A DNA stretch of 64,000 bases from Sphingorhabdus profundilacus (GCF_009769755.1 NZ_SDWJ01000001.1:806001-870000), one strand, 5' to 3'; shown: positions 8,223 to 17,217, counted from the first letter of the stretch. A program made the numbers and translations. The notes: generated from the letters alone by a model not told the origin.

Positions 8223-9541
8223 GGACTTTTTCCTCTATATTGCGGTTCGAATGTGCGGGCATTTTTTAGTTCAGGGAACAGCCATGCCCATAGGCCTGTT
8301 ACCATTATGGCACCGGCGCCGCCAAAAACAACCGCGCCGACAGGACCAAGCAAAGCGGCAGCCACCCCGGATTGCAGTTCGCCCAGCTCATTGGAGGCCG
8401 AAATGGCGAGGCCGGACACGGAACTGACCCGCCCGCGCATGTCATCGGGCGTGTTCAATTGAACAAGTGAGGATCGCACATAGACCGAAAGCATATCGGA
8501 TGCACCAAGGATGACCAGCATCACCAATGCCACCGCCATGCCAGCGCCCATGTTCAGCCAGTCGATCCGGCCATTGCCAAAGACCCGCGCCCCGATTTCA
8601 TGGCTGAACCCGAAACCGATGGTCGCCAGACCGAATATGACCACCGCCCAGAGCATCTTGCTGCCCACATTATGGCGCAAGGGGCGCAGGGTCAGGAGTA
8701 AGGCAACCAGCGAAGCCCCAACCGCCGGGGCAGCCCGCAATTGCCCCAGCCCATCGGGCCCAACCTGCAAAATGTCGCGCGCATATACCGGCAACAATGC
8801 CGTCGCCCCGGCCAGCAGCACGGCAAATAAATCCAGCGTAATCGCGCCCAGTAAAAACCGTTCGCTCCATGTGTATTTGATGCCATCGATCATTTGCCTG
8901 ACGGGATGTATTTTACGCTCCATAGGCGGCGGAAACACCGGTTTGACGAAGCTGAGGCTGATGGTTGCAAGCAGCAACAGGCCAGCCGACACCCAATATG
9001 GCGATGATGGATTGCCCGCAAACAGCAACCCGCCGCTTGCGGGGCCTATGACCGACCCGACTTGCCAGGCAATGGAACTTAACGCGATGGCGCGGGGCAG
9101 GGATGCGGCGGGCACGATATTGGGTGCAATGGCCGACATTGCCGGCCCGACAAACACCCGCGCCACCCCGTGCAACGCGGCAAAGCCAAAAAGCAGTGGT
9201 AGGGTCAACATATCATGCAAGGTGAACCACCCCAGCGTCAATGCGACCAGCATATCGATGCAGTTGGCCACCCTTGCCACTGTCCGGCGTTCCCACCGGT
9301 CCGCGGCCCATCCGGCAACCGGGGTCAGCAATGCTAGCGGGATGAACTGGAATAACCCCAATAGTCCCAGTTGCAGAGATGCTTCGCGGATCGACATCCC
9401 ATAGTCACTGCGCGCAATGTCATAGGCCTGATATCCAATGACGACGACCATGCCCATGGTCGCCAGGACCGCCATGAACCGGCTGAGCCAAAAATAGCGG
9501 TAATCGGGGATGGAGAGCGGATGGACTTCGGCTGCGGTCAT
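8219..9541 (-). CDS. MFS efflux transporter (EntS/MFS_3 type) coupled to cysK
   Basis: The 440-residue protein has about 12 hydrophobic segments and the MFS loop motif [15 protein letters not shown] between helices 2 and 3. Overall it resembles the MFS_3/enterobactin-exporter group ([34 protein letters not shown] start; [21 protein letters not shown] late motif). The substrate cannot be read from sequence. The gene end overlaps the cysK start by 4 nt, which suggests a job related to cysteine, O-acetylserine or a thiol. The ATG at 9541 is chosen because family similarity begins there; the open frame runs 21 codons further to a GTG. A repeat-rich gap of about 360 bp precedes it. Confidence 0.85.
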   Translation of the reverse strand: MTAAEVHPLSIPDYRYFWLSRFMAVLATMGMVVVIGYQAYDIARSDYGMSIREASLQLGLLGLFQFIPLALLTPVAGWAADRWERRTVARVANCIDMLVALTLGWFTLHDMLTLPLLFGFAALHGVARVFVGPAMSAIAPNIVPAASLPRAIALSSIAWQVGSVIGPASGGLLFAGNPSSPYWVSAGLLLLATISLSFVKPVFPPPMERKIHPVRQMIDGIKYTWSERFLLGAITLDLFAVLLAGATALLPVYARDILQVGPDGLGQLRAAPAVGASLVALLLTLRPLRHNVGSKMLWAVVIFGLATIGFGFSHEIGARVFGNGRIDWLNMGAGMAVALVMLVILGASDMLSVYVRSSLVQLNTPDDMRGRVSSVSGLAISASNELGELQSGVAAALLGPVGAVVFGGAGAIMVTGLWAWLFPELKNARTFEPQYRGKSP

Positions 9542-9645
9542 CCTTTGTCTCACTATGGACGAATGCGAAGATGTGCAATCAAGTTGATCGGTTATCTTCA
9601 CCACGAATTCAATCGAATAACAACCCGCGCCCTTTTCTCCGCTTT

Positions 9646-9808
9646 GTCACCCTGAACTTGGTTCACCTTCGGTGACTGCGTTCCAGGGTCCATCTATCGG
9701 TTCATTTCTGTCGTCACTGCGGCAACCCGCAGCGCGACGCGCGGTTGCGCTGCGCTTTGCACCGAGAAGAAATCTGCGGGATGGACCCTGAACCAAGTTC
9801 AGGGTGAC
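9646..9808. repeat. Family A palindromic repeat doublet (REPIN-like)
   Basis: An inverted pair: the left arm reads GTCACCCTGAACTTG and the right arm ends CAAGTTCAGGGTGAC, about 160 bp apart. The left arm is disrupted by about 20 extra bases holding a small CACCttcGGTG hairpin before resuming as CCAGGGTCCA. The repeat lies in the gap between the HD-GYP gene and the MFS gene. Together with the adjoining tandem array it fills most of the ~360 bp of non-coding DNA. Confidence 0.85.
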
Positions 9809-9819
9809 GGGGGAGGAAA

Positions 9820-9899
9820 GTATCAGGGTGGCGGGAGTGAGGTATCAGGGTAGCGGGAGTGAGGTATCAGGGTGAGAGGTATCAGCCTGACGGGGTGAG
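9820..9899. repeat. 22-bp tandem array next to a family A doublet
   Basis: Two full 22-bp units beginning GTATCAGGGTGGCGGGAGTG (9820-9841, 9842-9863) are followed by two partial, diverged units to 9899, just before the HD-GYP stop codon. Each unit resembles the outer end of the adjoining family A arm (TCAGGGTGACGGGGGAGG), so the array probably arose by local duplication of that end. Confidence 0.75.
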
Positions 9900-9901
9900 A
9901 G

Positions 9902-11173
9902 CTAACGCGACGTGGCTCTTGCTTTTTCCGCCAACTCCGGCGTCAGGTCATATATGATCTCATGAATCTGCACGGTGCCTTCTATTCTGGAAATGCGGAT
10001 GTCCTTGGGTACACATGAAACCGGATTTTCAGGATCATGGAATGTCCTGACAATCGGTTGCGAAAAATCTCCCGGGTTTTCGCCGATTACCGTTGCGAAT
10101 GTACCATCGGTGAGCTGGACCACGGTTCCAATTGGCGAAATGCCGAGGCTTTCAATAAAAATACGGAGCAGCGATTGGTCAAAATGACCTTTCCAGCTTA
10201 ACATTTTTGATAACGCAACCGCGCCGGACAGCGGCGCATTGTAACTGCGCTGCGACGTGATCGCGTCGTAGACATCGCAGATTGCGGCCATTCGTGCGGC
10301 CAGACTTAAATCCTCACCCTTGATTTTATGGGGATAACCTGTGCCGTCCATTTTTTCGTGATGGTGCAGGCACACATCCAATGCGGTTTCGGTCCCGCAT
10401 TTTGCCGACGATAATATGGCATGGCCTTTTTCCGGATGACTGCGGACAATGCGCCATTCGTCTTCATCCAATTTGGCCGGCTTGTTCAAAATCACATCAG
10501 GGATCGCCATTTTCCCAAGATCGTGGAGCATTCCGGCCATGCCCAGATCCTGCACGACAACCTCATCCAGCCCCAGCTTTCGTGCCAGATTTATCATCAA
10601 GGCGCAGACTGAAACTGAATGCAGGAACGTATATTCATCCTTTGTTTTCAGCCGTGCGATATTCAGGATTATGGTCGGATCTTTGTTGACGCTGTCCGAA
10701 ATCTGCGCGACCAGATTTGTTAGCTTGCGCGTCGATATGGCTTTCCCCATGCGCGCATTGCCGAAAAGGGTCATCACCTCGGTCTTGGATCGGTGCAACA
10801 TTTTTGAAGCGCGCTGCATTTCGGCTTCGCGCGCCGCACCAACCAAGGGTATCGGTTTGCTATTGGGACCATGTGGCGCAGGTGTTGTCGGCACGGGACT
10901 GGATTTTACCAGGACCGCTTCGTGGGCGATATCGCCCGGCGGAGCTGGAATGCTGACGACATCAGGAACAGGGTCATGCCTGGGCTGCGGGGCGAGCCCT
11001 TTGCTATCATCAATGACAATCACGCGGGTTCCCAACGCCAAAAGCGTCGACAAATCCGCTTCATTATTTATCAGGAATCGCCGCCGCCAAAACGGATGAT
11101 TGTACCAGGACAGGTCAAGTGAATGGACATACATTCCGACCCGAAGTTGCTCGGCCTCTATTTCAATTAGCAT
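9902..11173 (-). CDS. HD-GYP domain c-di-GMP phosphodiesterase (DUF3391 N-terminal)
   Basis: The 423-residue protein has an N-terminal DUF3391-like segment (LRVGMYVHSLDLSWYNHPFWRRRF), a Pro-rich linker, and an HD-GYP domain. Metal-binding HD is in MLHDLGK (His217-Asp218), followed by HHHEKMDGTGYP with the GYP triplet at 279-281. Such domains hydrolyse cyclic di-GMP to GMP. The catalytic motifs look complete, so activity is expected. Its start overlaps the end of the tandem-PilZ gene by 11 nt, so a c-di-GMP binder and a c-di-GMP hydrolase are made together. The ATG at 11173 gives the family N-terminus; a GTG at 11227 is also in frame. Confidence 0.9.
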   Translation of the reverse strand: MLIEIEAEQLRVGMYVHSLDLSWYNHPFWRRRFLINNEADLSTLLALGTRVIVIDDSKGLAPQPRHDPVPDVVSIPAPPGDIAHEAVLVKSSPVPTTPAPHGPNSKPIPLVGAAREAEMQRASKMLHRSKTEVMTLFGNARMGKAISTRKLTNLVAQISDSVNKDPTIILNIARLKTKDEYTFLHSVSVCALMINLARKLGLDEVVVQDLGMAGMLHDLGKMAIPDVILNKPAKLDEDEWRIVRSHPEKGHAILSSAKCGTETALDVCLHHHEKMDGTGYPHKIKGEDLSLAARMAAICDVYDAITSQRSYNAPLSGAVALSKMLSWKGHFDQSLLRIFIESLGISPIGTVVQLTDGTFATVIGENPGDFSQPIVRTFHDPENPVSCVPKDIRISRIEGTVQIHEIIYDLTPELAEKARATSR

Positions 11174-11834
11174 GGCGTTCCGCGTCTGAACGTCCCTCTT
11201 GACGAAGTAACCAGGATTCAAGCTCACTATATTTATACGCGTTGACGAGCTTCAATCCGGCCGAATTGGCATTGCACCAGATGACGACGGCGCGGTGGCG
11301 GGGCAGTCCATCCGCTTCGATCATTACGGTCGCGCCACTTGGAACGTTTAATAGGTCAATAACGCGTAATCCTGACGCTGAAATATCTATAATCTGGCAA
11401 AGCTGGTTGCCGTCTGCGGTTTCAATCGTTGCCGGAGCAAAGCAACAAAAGCGGGGCGGTCTTGGCTTGATCCGCATGATGCTGACTTCGGTCCGTTTCC
11501 AGATTTCATTGAGGTCAATTGCGTTTTGAAATTCCACACCCGCCTGCGATTTTCGGACCCAGCGAACAATGCCATGCAGTTTCAGGTTCGAACGAAACTC
11601 TATTTCGATCGGCTGCCCGACTTGCAGCTCGATCAGCGTCTCGATGTTCGCGCCTTTGACCGAAATGTTCAGGATACGGCATGGCTGTTGCCGCCCGCCA
11701 GCCTCCAGCTTGGCGGTAAGCATCACCGAAACCTGGCGTTCACCCGCACGCCGGTCGCTCACCGGTTGGGCATCGTCCGATATTGGGGTTGAAACTATGT
11801 TCAACGAAGGGTTCAGTTCCATGAAATGGTCCAT
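11163..11834 (-). CDS. Tandem PilZ-domain protein (c-di-GMP receptor)
   Basis: The 223-residue protein contains two PilZ-type barrels. The first begins with DRRAGERQ and has NISVKGA; the second begins RPPRF and has DISASGL. RxxxR plus [D/N]xSxxG is the c-di-GMP binding signature. The first domain has the arginines spaced for binding; the second is weaker (RPPRFCC), so only one may bind. There is no membrane segment. Its stop overlaps the start of the HD-GYP gene, pairing receptor with phosphodiesterase. Two close ATGs (11834 and 11822) are possible starts. A globin-like gene is transcribed away from it 125 bp upstream. Confidence 0.85.
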   Translation of the reverse strand: MDHFMELNPSLNIVSTPISDDAQPVSDRRAGERQVSVMLTAKLEAGGRQQPCRILNISVKGANIETLIELQVGQPIEIEFRSNLKLHGIVRWVRKSQAGVEFQNAIDLNEIWKRTEVSIMRIKPRPPRFCCFAPATIETADGNQLCQIIDISASGLRVIDLLNVPSGATVMIEADGLPRHRAVVIWCNANSAGLKLVNAYKYSELESWLLRQEGRSDAERHAN

Positions 11835-11959
11835 TTCTCTGGCGCGTAAACATTCGCCACTGGTATTTCATGGTTTTACGGCGGTTTGGTGCGGATCTTT
11901 AGGGGCGGAACGATATATTTTCCTTTGAACAGGCGTTATTGTGTGAGAGCGTGGAGGAC

Positions 11960-12421
11960 ATGATATCGTCCGACGCTGAACTCATGGAAAAGAGCCTGAT
12001 TGCGGGGGCCAACGCAGGGGTAGAGCTGCGATTTGCCCTGTTCGACAAATTTTTTGCGGCTTGGCCCGAACGGCGTTCCGATTTTCTGAACCTTGATGCT
12101 GCGTCCCGGCGCATGACCGATGAAACGCTGGAAATGATGATGGGATTGGCGAGGGGCGAGGAACAATGGGTCTGGCCACTGGTTGCCGAACTGGCCTTCA
12201 CCCACCGCAATTTCGGGCAATTACCGTGGGTTGAATATGAAAGCTGGATCGCTTTGACCATTGAAACGGTCGCAGAAGCGGCCGGCACGGACTGGAATAG
12301 CGAAACCGAAGCAGCGTGGATCCGTCAAGGGGACCGGTTGAAGGCATTCATCGCAGAAGCGCGCACCGGGTGGGATGACGTCATGCCGGGCCATGTCGCT
12401 GGCCGCATTTCACCCCGTTGA
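11960..12421 (+). CDS. Globin-like protein
   Basis: The 153-residue product is predicted all-helical and matches the globin pattern in its second half: a histidine in AFTHRNFGQLP at the proximal (F8) position, then YESWIALTIETVAEAAGTDWNSETEAAWIRQGDRL, which follows the G and H helices of bacterial globins (the W-x-x-E-x-x-A-W element). It could be a heme-binding sensor or dioxygenase-type globin; heme binding is inferred. A GGAGG lies only 2 bases before the ATG at 11960, so a TTG at 11939 or an ATG at 11984 may be the true start. It is divergent from the PilZ/HD-GYP pair and its end overlaps the helicase gene by 12 bp tail to tail. Confidence 0.65.
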   Translation: MISSDAELMEKSLIAGANAGVELRFALFDKFFAAWPERRSDFLNLDAASRRMTDETLEMMMGLARGEEQWVWPLVAELAFTHRNFGQLPWVEYESWIALTIETVAEAAGTDWNSETEAAWIRQGDRLKAFIAEARTGWDDVMPGHVAGRISPR

Positions 12422-14698
12422 TACGAAACTGTCCATCACCCGTTTACGCCCGGCAGTTTCAAAGTCGATTTCCAGCTTGTTGCCCTCAATTTCCGCGATG
12501 CTGCCATAGCCGAATTTTTCGTGGAAAACGCGCATTCCGATTGAAAGGTCGCTGCGGCCTTTATTGCCTAAACTTACCGCGCTCTTTGTATTTTCGGCGA
12601 TGCGCTGTGGTCTGGGGTTAAATCCACCGCTGGTCGCGGCCCGTTGCCAGCCGGGGCCGCGTGCATTGCTGCGTCCCTGATTGGCGGCGGCGAGATGGGC
12701 AAAGGGGTCGGATTGTTCGGACCAGTTTGCCCGCCACAGCGATGCTCCGCCCGTCATCGTCTGTTCGGCCTCGATATGATCTAGCGGCAATTCTTCGATG
12801 AAGCGACTTGGAATGCTTGACGTCCATTGGCCATAGATGCGGCGGTTGGCGGCGTGGATGATGGTGCATTTGCGCCGCGCACGGGTAATCGCGACATAGG
12901 CGAGGCGACGTTCTTCCTCCAGTGAGGCGAGGCCGCCTTCATCCAGGGCACGCTGCGACGGGAAAATGCCGTCTTCCCATCCTACAAGAAATATATTATT
13001 ATATTCCAATCCTTTGGCGGCATGAATTGTCATGATGGTGACGCTGGCGCCTGTGTCGCCCCGGTCATTGTCCATGACCAGACTGACATGTTCCAGAAAC
13101 TCGCCCAATGTTTCATATTCTTCCATCGCGCGCGCAAGTTCGTTCAGGTTTTCGAGCCGTCCCGATGCCTCAACACTGCGTTCGGCCTGTAACACAGCGG
13201 TATAGCCGCTTTCGTCCAAGATCAGCCGCGTCAGATCAGCAGGCGTCATGCGCGACGCCTCGTCCCGCCAGCGGGCGATGTCGACGACAAGGTCGGCAAG
13301 CGACTTGCGCGCTTTGCCGGAAAGTTCGTCGGTACCCACCAACCGGGCGGCGGCAACGCTGAGCGGGGCTTGGTCGGCGCGGGCAAGGATGTGGATCTTT
13401 TCCACAGCCTTATCCCCAATGCCGCGTTTTGGGACATTGACGATGCGTTCAAAGGCGAGGTCATCGGCGGGTTGGTTGACAATCCGCAAATAGGCAATCG
13501 CATCGCGGATTTCGGCCCGTTCGTAAAAACGAAAACCACCGATTATCCGATAGTTAAGGCCGATTTGTATGAAGCGGTCTTCAAATTCGCGGGTCTGATG
13601 CTGGGCGCGGACGAGGATGGCGATACTGTCAAGGCTTTCCCCCTTATATTGCAGGCTCTCGATTTCTTCACCGACACGCCGTGCTTCTTCAGGACCATCC
13701 CACACGCCGATGATACGGACCTTTTCGCCTTCATCCAGCTCGGTCCACAAGGTCTTGCCCAGACGCGCGCTGTTGGCGTCGATCAGGCCGCTGGCGGCGG
13801 CCAGGATATGGGGTGTGCTGCGGTAATTTTGTTCCAGCTTGATGATCTTCGCGCCCGGAAAATCCTTTTCAAAGCGCAGGATATTGGCAACTTCCGCCCC
13901 GCGCCAGGAATAGATGCTTTGGTCGTCATCGCCCACGCAGCAGATATTCTTCCGCTTTTGCGCGAGCAGACGCAGCCAGAGATATTGGACGGCGTTGGTG
14001 TCCTGATATTCGTCGACCAGGATATATTTGAACTGCGCCTGATATTTTTCAAGAATATCGCGATTGTTCTTGAGCAGGTTCAAACCGTGCAGCAGCAAAT
14101 CCCCAAAGTCGCAGGCATTTAGGGCCAGAAGCCGCGCCTGATACAGCGCGTACATCCGCTGTCCCTTACCATTGGCAAAAGCTTCATTGTCGGCTGCATC
14201 GAGGTCCGATGGCGATTTTCCGGCGTTTTTCCACTTGTCGAGCAAGGCCGCAAGGCCGCGGGCAGGGAAGCGCTTTTCATCAAGGTCTTCGGACTGGATC
14301 AACTGCTTCAACAGGCGGATCTGGTCGTCGGTGTCGATGATGGTGAAATTGCTTTGCAAGCCGATAATCTCGGCATGGCGGCGGAGGAGTTTGGCGCCGA
14401 TGCTGTGGAACGTCCCCAGCCACGGCATGCCCTCAACCGCTTCGCCCACCATCGCACCGATCCGTTCACGCATTTCGCGCGCGGCCTTGTTGGTGAAGGT
14501 GACCGCCAATATTTCCGATGGCCATGCAAGCCGCATATACAATATCTGCGCCATACGTGCAGTCAGGGCGGCCGTCTTGCCAGTGCCAGCGCCCGCCAAC
14601 AGAAGCACTGGCCCTTCGGTGGTCAACACGGCCTCACGCTGCGGCGGATTCAGGCCGTGCAACCACGGCGGATCATTTTGTAAACTTGCTTCGGGCAT
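12410..14698 (-). CDS. uvrD: ATP-dependent DNA helicase, UvrD/PcrA family
   Basis: The 762-residue superfamily 1A helicase works in nucleotide-excision and mismatch repair and in clearing RecA filaments. Motifs appear in order: NPPQREAV (Q motif), AGAGTGKTAALTARM (Walker A), VDEYQDTN (Walker B), GDDDQSIYSWRGA (motif III), LEQNYRS (IV), VTIMTIHAAKGLEY (V) and YVAITRARRK (VI). The C-terminus GMRVFHEKFGYGSIAEIEGNKL is the Tudor-like RNA-polymerase-binding tail of UvrD/PcrA. The ATG at 14698 is preferred; the frame extends 27 codons upstream into the DMT gene without similarity. It lies 10 bp after the DMT transporter stop. Confidence 0.94.
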   Translation of the reverse strand: MPEASLQNDPPWLHGLNPPQREAVLTTEGPVLLLAGAGTGKTAALTARMAQILYMRLAWPSEILAVTFTNKAAREMRERIGAMVGEAVEGMPWLGTFHSIGAKLLRRHAEIIGLQSNFTIIDTDDQIRLLKQLIQSEDLDEKRFPARGLAALLDKWKNAGKSPSDLDAADNEAFANGKGQRMYALYQARLLALNACDFGDLLLHGLNLLKNNRDILEKYQAQFKYILVDEYQDTNAVQYLWLRLLAQKRKNICCVGDDDQSIYSWRGAEVANILRFEKDFPGAKIIKLEQNYRSTPHILAAASGLIDANSARLGKTLWTELDEGEKVRIIGVWDGPEEARRVGEEIESLQYKGESLDSIAILVRAQHQTREFEDRFIQIGLNYRIIGGFRFYERAEIRDAIAYLRIVNQPADDLAFERIVNVPKRGIGDKAVEKIHILARADQAPLSVAAARLVGTDELSGKARKSLADLVVDIARWRDEASRMTPADLTRLILDESGYTAVLQAERSVEASGRLENLNELARAMEEYETLGEFLEHVSLVMDNDRGDTGASVTIMTIHAAKGLEYNNIFLVGWEDGIFPSQRALDEGGLASLEEERRLAYVAITRARRKCTIIHAANRRIYGQWTSSIPSRFIEELPLDHIEAEQTMTGGASLWRANWSEQSDPFAHLAAANQGRSNARGPGWQRAATSGGFNPRPQRIAENTKSAVSLGNKGRSDLSIGMRVFHEKFGYGSIAEIEGNKLEIDFETAGRKRVMDSFVSTG

Positions 14699-14708
14699 CA
14701 GCGAACAG

Positions 14709-15632
14709 TTAGGGAACGGAACGCCTCGGTGCAAGCTTTGCAAACACCCGTCCGTCGATTGCGACCAAACCCAACCCAATCAACGCCGCACCGATCACTT
14801 CTTTTGTCGCAAATGACTCCCCAAGTGCAAGGACGCCAAGGATGATTGCGACAACGGGCTGGATAAAGGCAACAAGCATCGCATTGGATGCGCCTGCGCG
14901 GTCGATCAGCCGGAAATAGAGGAAATAAGCAAAAGCCGTTGATGGAATGGCAAGACCAAATGCGCCGACCCATGCATCCCAACGGGCGAAGGGCAGGGTC
15001 CATGGCTGGTCAATTATCAGCATGAACGGCAGGATGAGGATCGCCGCGGTGAATACCTGACCTGTTGCAACGACAATCGGCGTCATCGTGGATTGTGATA
15101 AGGTGCGCCCGTAAATTGCGGCGACGGCGTAGAGGACGGTCGCAAAAAGACAGGCGATTTGCGCCAGAACATCGCTCGTCATGCCTTTGAGCGCGCCGGT
15201 TCCAACCATCACGATGATACCCGCTAAACCTAATAACACGCCTACGATCCGCGACGGTGTGGCCTTTTCATGCTGTGTGAACATATGGGCGAGCACTACG
15301 CCCCAAAGCGGCGTAGTCGCATTCAATATCGATCCAAGACCCGTACTGATATGGGATTGTCCCCAGAAAAACAGCATGAAAGGAAAGGCCGCATTCAGCC
15401 CGCCCAACACAAATAGCTGTCCCCAGCTTCGGCGGTCGGTCGGCAGTTTCTGCCCCAGATAGGCCAACGCGATCAACATCGGGGGCACCGCAAGCGCCAT
15501 CCGCAAAAAAGCGAGGGTCGTCGGCGGAAAACTCCGTAATCCCAGCGAAATCATGAAAAAGGCCCCGCCCCAGATGAGCGACAGCAGCATGATAATGCCC
15601 CAATCGCCACCTGAAATTCTAGGGTTGGTCAT
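14709..15632 (-). CDS. DMT-superfamily (EamA) permease
   Basis: The 307-residue membrane protein has ten predicted helices in two EamA halves. The first half contains WGGAFFMISLGLRSFPPTTLAFLRM and the second half AIPSTAFAYFLYFRLIDRAGASNAMLVAFIQPVVAIILGVLALGE, the classic EamA end-of-domain pattern. Members export amino acids or other metabolites; the substrate here is unknown. Its ATG overlaps the rsmD TGA (ATGA), so it is translated with rsmD, a common but functionally unrelated pairing. Confidence 0.88.
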   Translation of the reverse strand: MTNPRISGGDWGIIMLLSLIWGGAFFMISLGLRSFPPTTLAFLRMALAVPPMLIALAYLGQKLPTDRRSWGQLFVLGGLNAAFPFMLFFWGQSHISTGLGSILNATTPLWGVVLAHMFTQHEKATPSRIVGVLLGLAGIIVMVGTGALKGMTSDVLAQIACLFATVLYAVAAIYGRTLSQSTMTPIVVATGQVFTAAILILPFMLIIDQPWTLPFARWDAWVGAFGLAIPSTAFAYFLYFRLIDRAGASNAMLVAFIQPVVAIILGVLALGESFATKEVIGAALIGLGLVAIDGRVFAKLAPRRSVP

Positions 15633-16180
15633 AAAATTTCATCCGGTCGAAGCAATGTCAGGCGCGCCTTGCCGACGTCACGAACCGTATCGATCACAAA
15701 GCCTTTGACATCAATGGTCTCCTTGGTGTCTGTCTCGATACTGATCCATGCAGACGGCGCGAACCAGCGCAACCGCGCCAGTTTGTCGAGTGCCACAGAT
15801 CCCGCGCCGCTCGCATATGGCGCGTCCATGAAGACAAGATCAAAAGGCTTTATGGCCGAACCCAGTGAAAGCACTGAGCCGCGACGAATGTCGGACTGCG
15901 CCTTGGCCGCAAGCTTGTCGATATTGGTTTCCAGCGCCTTCAGTGCGTTGGCATCCTGCTCGACAAAAGTGCAATGCGCCGCGCCGCGCGACAATGCCTC
16001 CAGCCCCAATGCGCCTGACCCGGCAAACAGGTCCAGTACAGCCAATTCCTCAAAGGAACCCAGGCGACTGTTCAGCATGGAAAACAGCGTTTCGCGGGTG
16101 CGATCCGCCGTCGGTCGGGTCGTATCCCCCTTGGGCGCCACTAAAGGCCGCGACCGCCATTGGCCGGCAATGATCCTCAT
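15629..16180 (-). CDS. rsmD: 16S rRNA (guanine(966)-N(2))-methyltransferase
   Basis: RsmD methylates G966 of 16S rRNA. The 183-residue protein begins MRIIAGQWRSRPLVAPKGDTTRPTADRTRETLF, the family signature, and has the SAM motif VLDLFAGSGALGLEALSRGA. Motif IV, normally DPPY, here reads FMDAPYASG with Ala in place of the first Pro, a variation in the catalytic loop. It sits downstream of rluB in the same direction; the 106 bp gap is almost wholly a family C palindromic repeat. Its end overlaps the DMT permease start. Confidence 0.93.
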   Translation of the reverse strand: MRIIAGQWRSRPLVAPKGDTTRPTADRTRETLFSMLNSRLGSFEELAVLDLFAGSGALGLEALSRGAAHCTFVEQDANALKALETNIDKLAAKAQSDIRRGSVLSLGSAIKPFDLVFMDAPYASGAGSVALDKLARLRWFAPSAWISIETDTKETIDVKGFVIDTVRDVGKARLTLLRPDEIL

Positions 16181-16182
16181 AA

Positions 16183-16284
16183 CTCCCCACCCGCTTGCGG
16201 GAGGGGCAGGGGGAGGGTGAGGGTGCGCGAGAGGTGGTGAGGTGCGTGACCCTCCCCTAACCCCTCCCGCAAGCGGGTGGGGGA
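16183..16284. repeat. Family C palindromic repeat doublet (REP-like, GC-rich)
   Basis: The left arm has CTCCCCACCCGCTTGCGGGA from 16183; the right arm is its inverted counterpart, ending TCCCGCAAGCGGGTGGGGGA at 16284. The two 36-bp arms flank about 30 bp of G-rich DNA. Each arm contains its own small palindrome (CCCGCTTGCGGG). The doublet fills the rluB-rsmD gap, ending 3 bp from the rluB stop codon. Strong RNA hairpins are expected here in the shared transcript. Confidence 0.88.
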
Positions 16285-16286
16285 CT

Positions 16287-17132
16287 TCATTTCAATGTCT
16301 TTCGAAACTCGATCAGGTCCACCCTACGCACCTCTCCGACGCTTCCGGGGGCCATGTCACCCAACACAAATTGTCCATATCGGGTGCGGATCAGGCGGCT
16401 GACCTCAAGGCCGAGATGTTCCAAAACGCGCCGTACTTCGCGGTTTTTGCCCTCTGTCAAGGTCATTTCGATCCAGCCATTGCGTCCCGTCCGTCGTTCC
16501 AGATTGGCGTCGATCTGGCCATAGCGAACGCCTTCGATCTCGATGCCATGGATCAACTCTTCCAACTGCTCCTGCGTGACATCGCCAAAGCAGCGTGCAC
16601 GATAGGTGCGTTCGATTCCGGTGGAGGGTAATTCCATCTGCCGTTTGAATTCGCCATCATTGGTCAGCAACAACAAGCCTTCGGTATTCAGGTCGAGCCG
16701 TCCAATCGGCATCAGACGCGGCAAATCCTTGGGCAAAATATCATAGATGGTTTTGCGCCCGCTAAAATCGCGTTCAGCCGTCAAACATCCTTCGGGCTTG
16801 TGGAACAGATAGAGCTGCGTCGGTGCCGGTTGTCCCACAGCCTTGCCATCCACCGCAACGCCATGCAGCGATTTCAGCACCGTTGCGGGCGTTTCGACCT
16901 TCTCGCCATTCAGGGTGATCCGTCCATCGGCGATCATCCGTTCAATCTCCCGCCGAGAGGCAACACCGGCGCGGGCGAGCAATTTCGCGATGCGTTCCTC
17001 GCCATCAACACGTTCCAATGCACCCTTGGACGGGGCAGCATCGGGCCGTGCTTTACGCACGGGCTTTGTGTCCCAGCGAAGGCGGGGTGGTTTGGCGGGG
17101 CGCGCGGGCGCTCTGGTCGGTGGTTTGGCCAT
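16287..17132 (-). CDS. rluB: rRNA pseudouridine synthase, RluB/RsuA family
   Basis: The 281-residue protein has a basic Pro/Ala/Lys-rich N-terminal tail (about 45 residues), an S4 RNA-binding domain (RIAKLLARAGVASRREIERMI), and the catalytic domain with the nucleophile in GRLDLNTEGLLLLTNDG. The TEGKNREVRR motif near the C-terminus is typical of RluB/RluE/RsuA enzymes, which isomerise specific uridines in rRNA. The ATG at 17132 follows a GGCGC-containing weak site; an upstream GTG-type start adds 12 residues. It is divergent from ampG. Confidence 0.9.
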   Translation of the reverse strand: MAKPPTRAPARPAKPPRLRWDTKPVRKARPDAAPSKGALERVDGEERIAKLLARAGVASRREIERMIADGRITLNGEKVETPATVLKSLHGVAVDGKAVGQPAPTQLYLFHKPEGCLTAERDFSGRKTIYDILPKDLPRLMPIGRLDLNTEGLLLLTNDGEFKRQMELPSTGIERTYRARCFGDVTQEQLEELIHGIEIEGVRYGQIDANLERRTGRNGWIEMTLTEGKNREVRRVLEHLGLEVSRLIRTRYGQFVLGDMAPGSVGEVRRVDLIEFRKTLK

Positions 17133-17160
17133 GATTGCGCCTTTGACGCATTGCGATTGA

Positions 17161-17211
17161 AAAGTCACGTCACTGTTAAAGTCACTTCATTGTTAAAGTC
17201 ACTGGCCATTC
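17161..17211. repeat. Three direct repeats of AAAGTCAC with exact 17-bp period
   Basis: AAAGTCAC occurs at 17161, 17178 and 17195. The last two are preceded by TGTT (TGTTAAAGTCACT). The array lies in the divergent rluB-ampG promoter region, about 58-99 bp before the ampG start. It may bind a regulator cooperatively, or be a slippage-derived micro-array. Confidence 0.75.
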
Positions 17212-17217
17212 AGGAAA

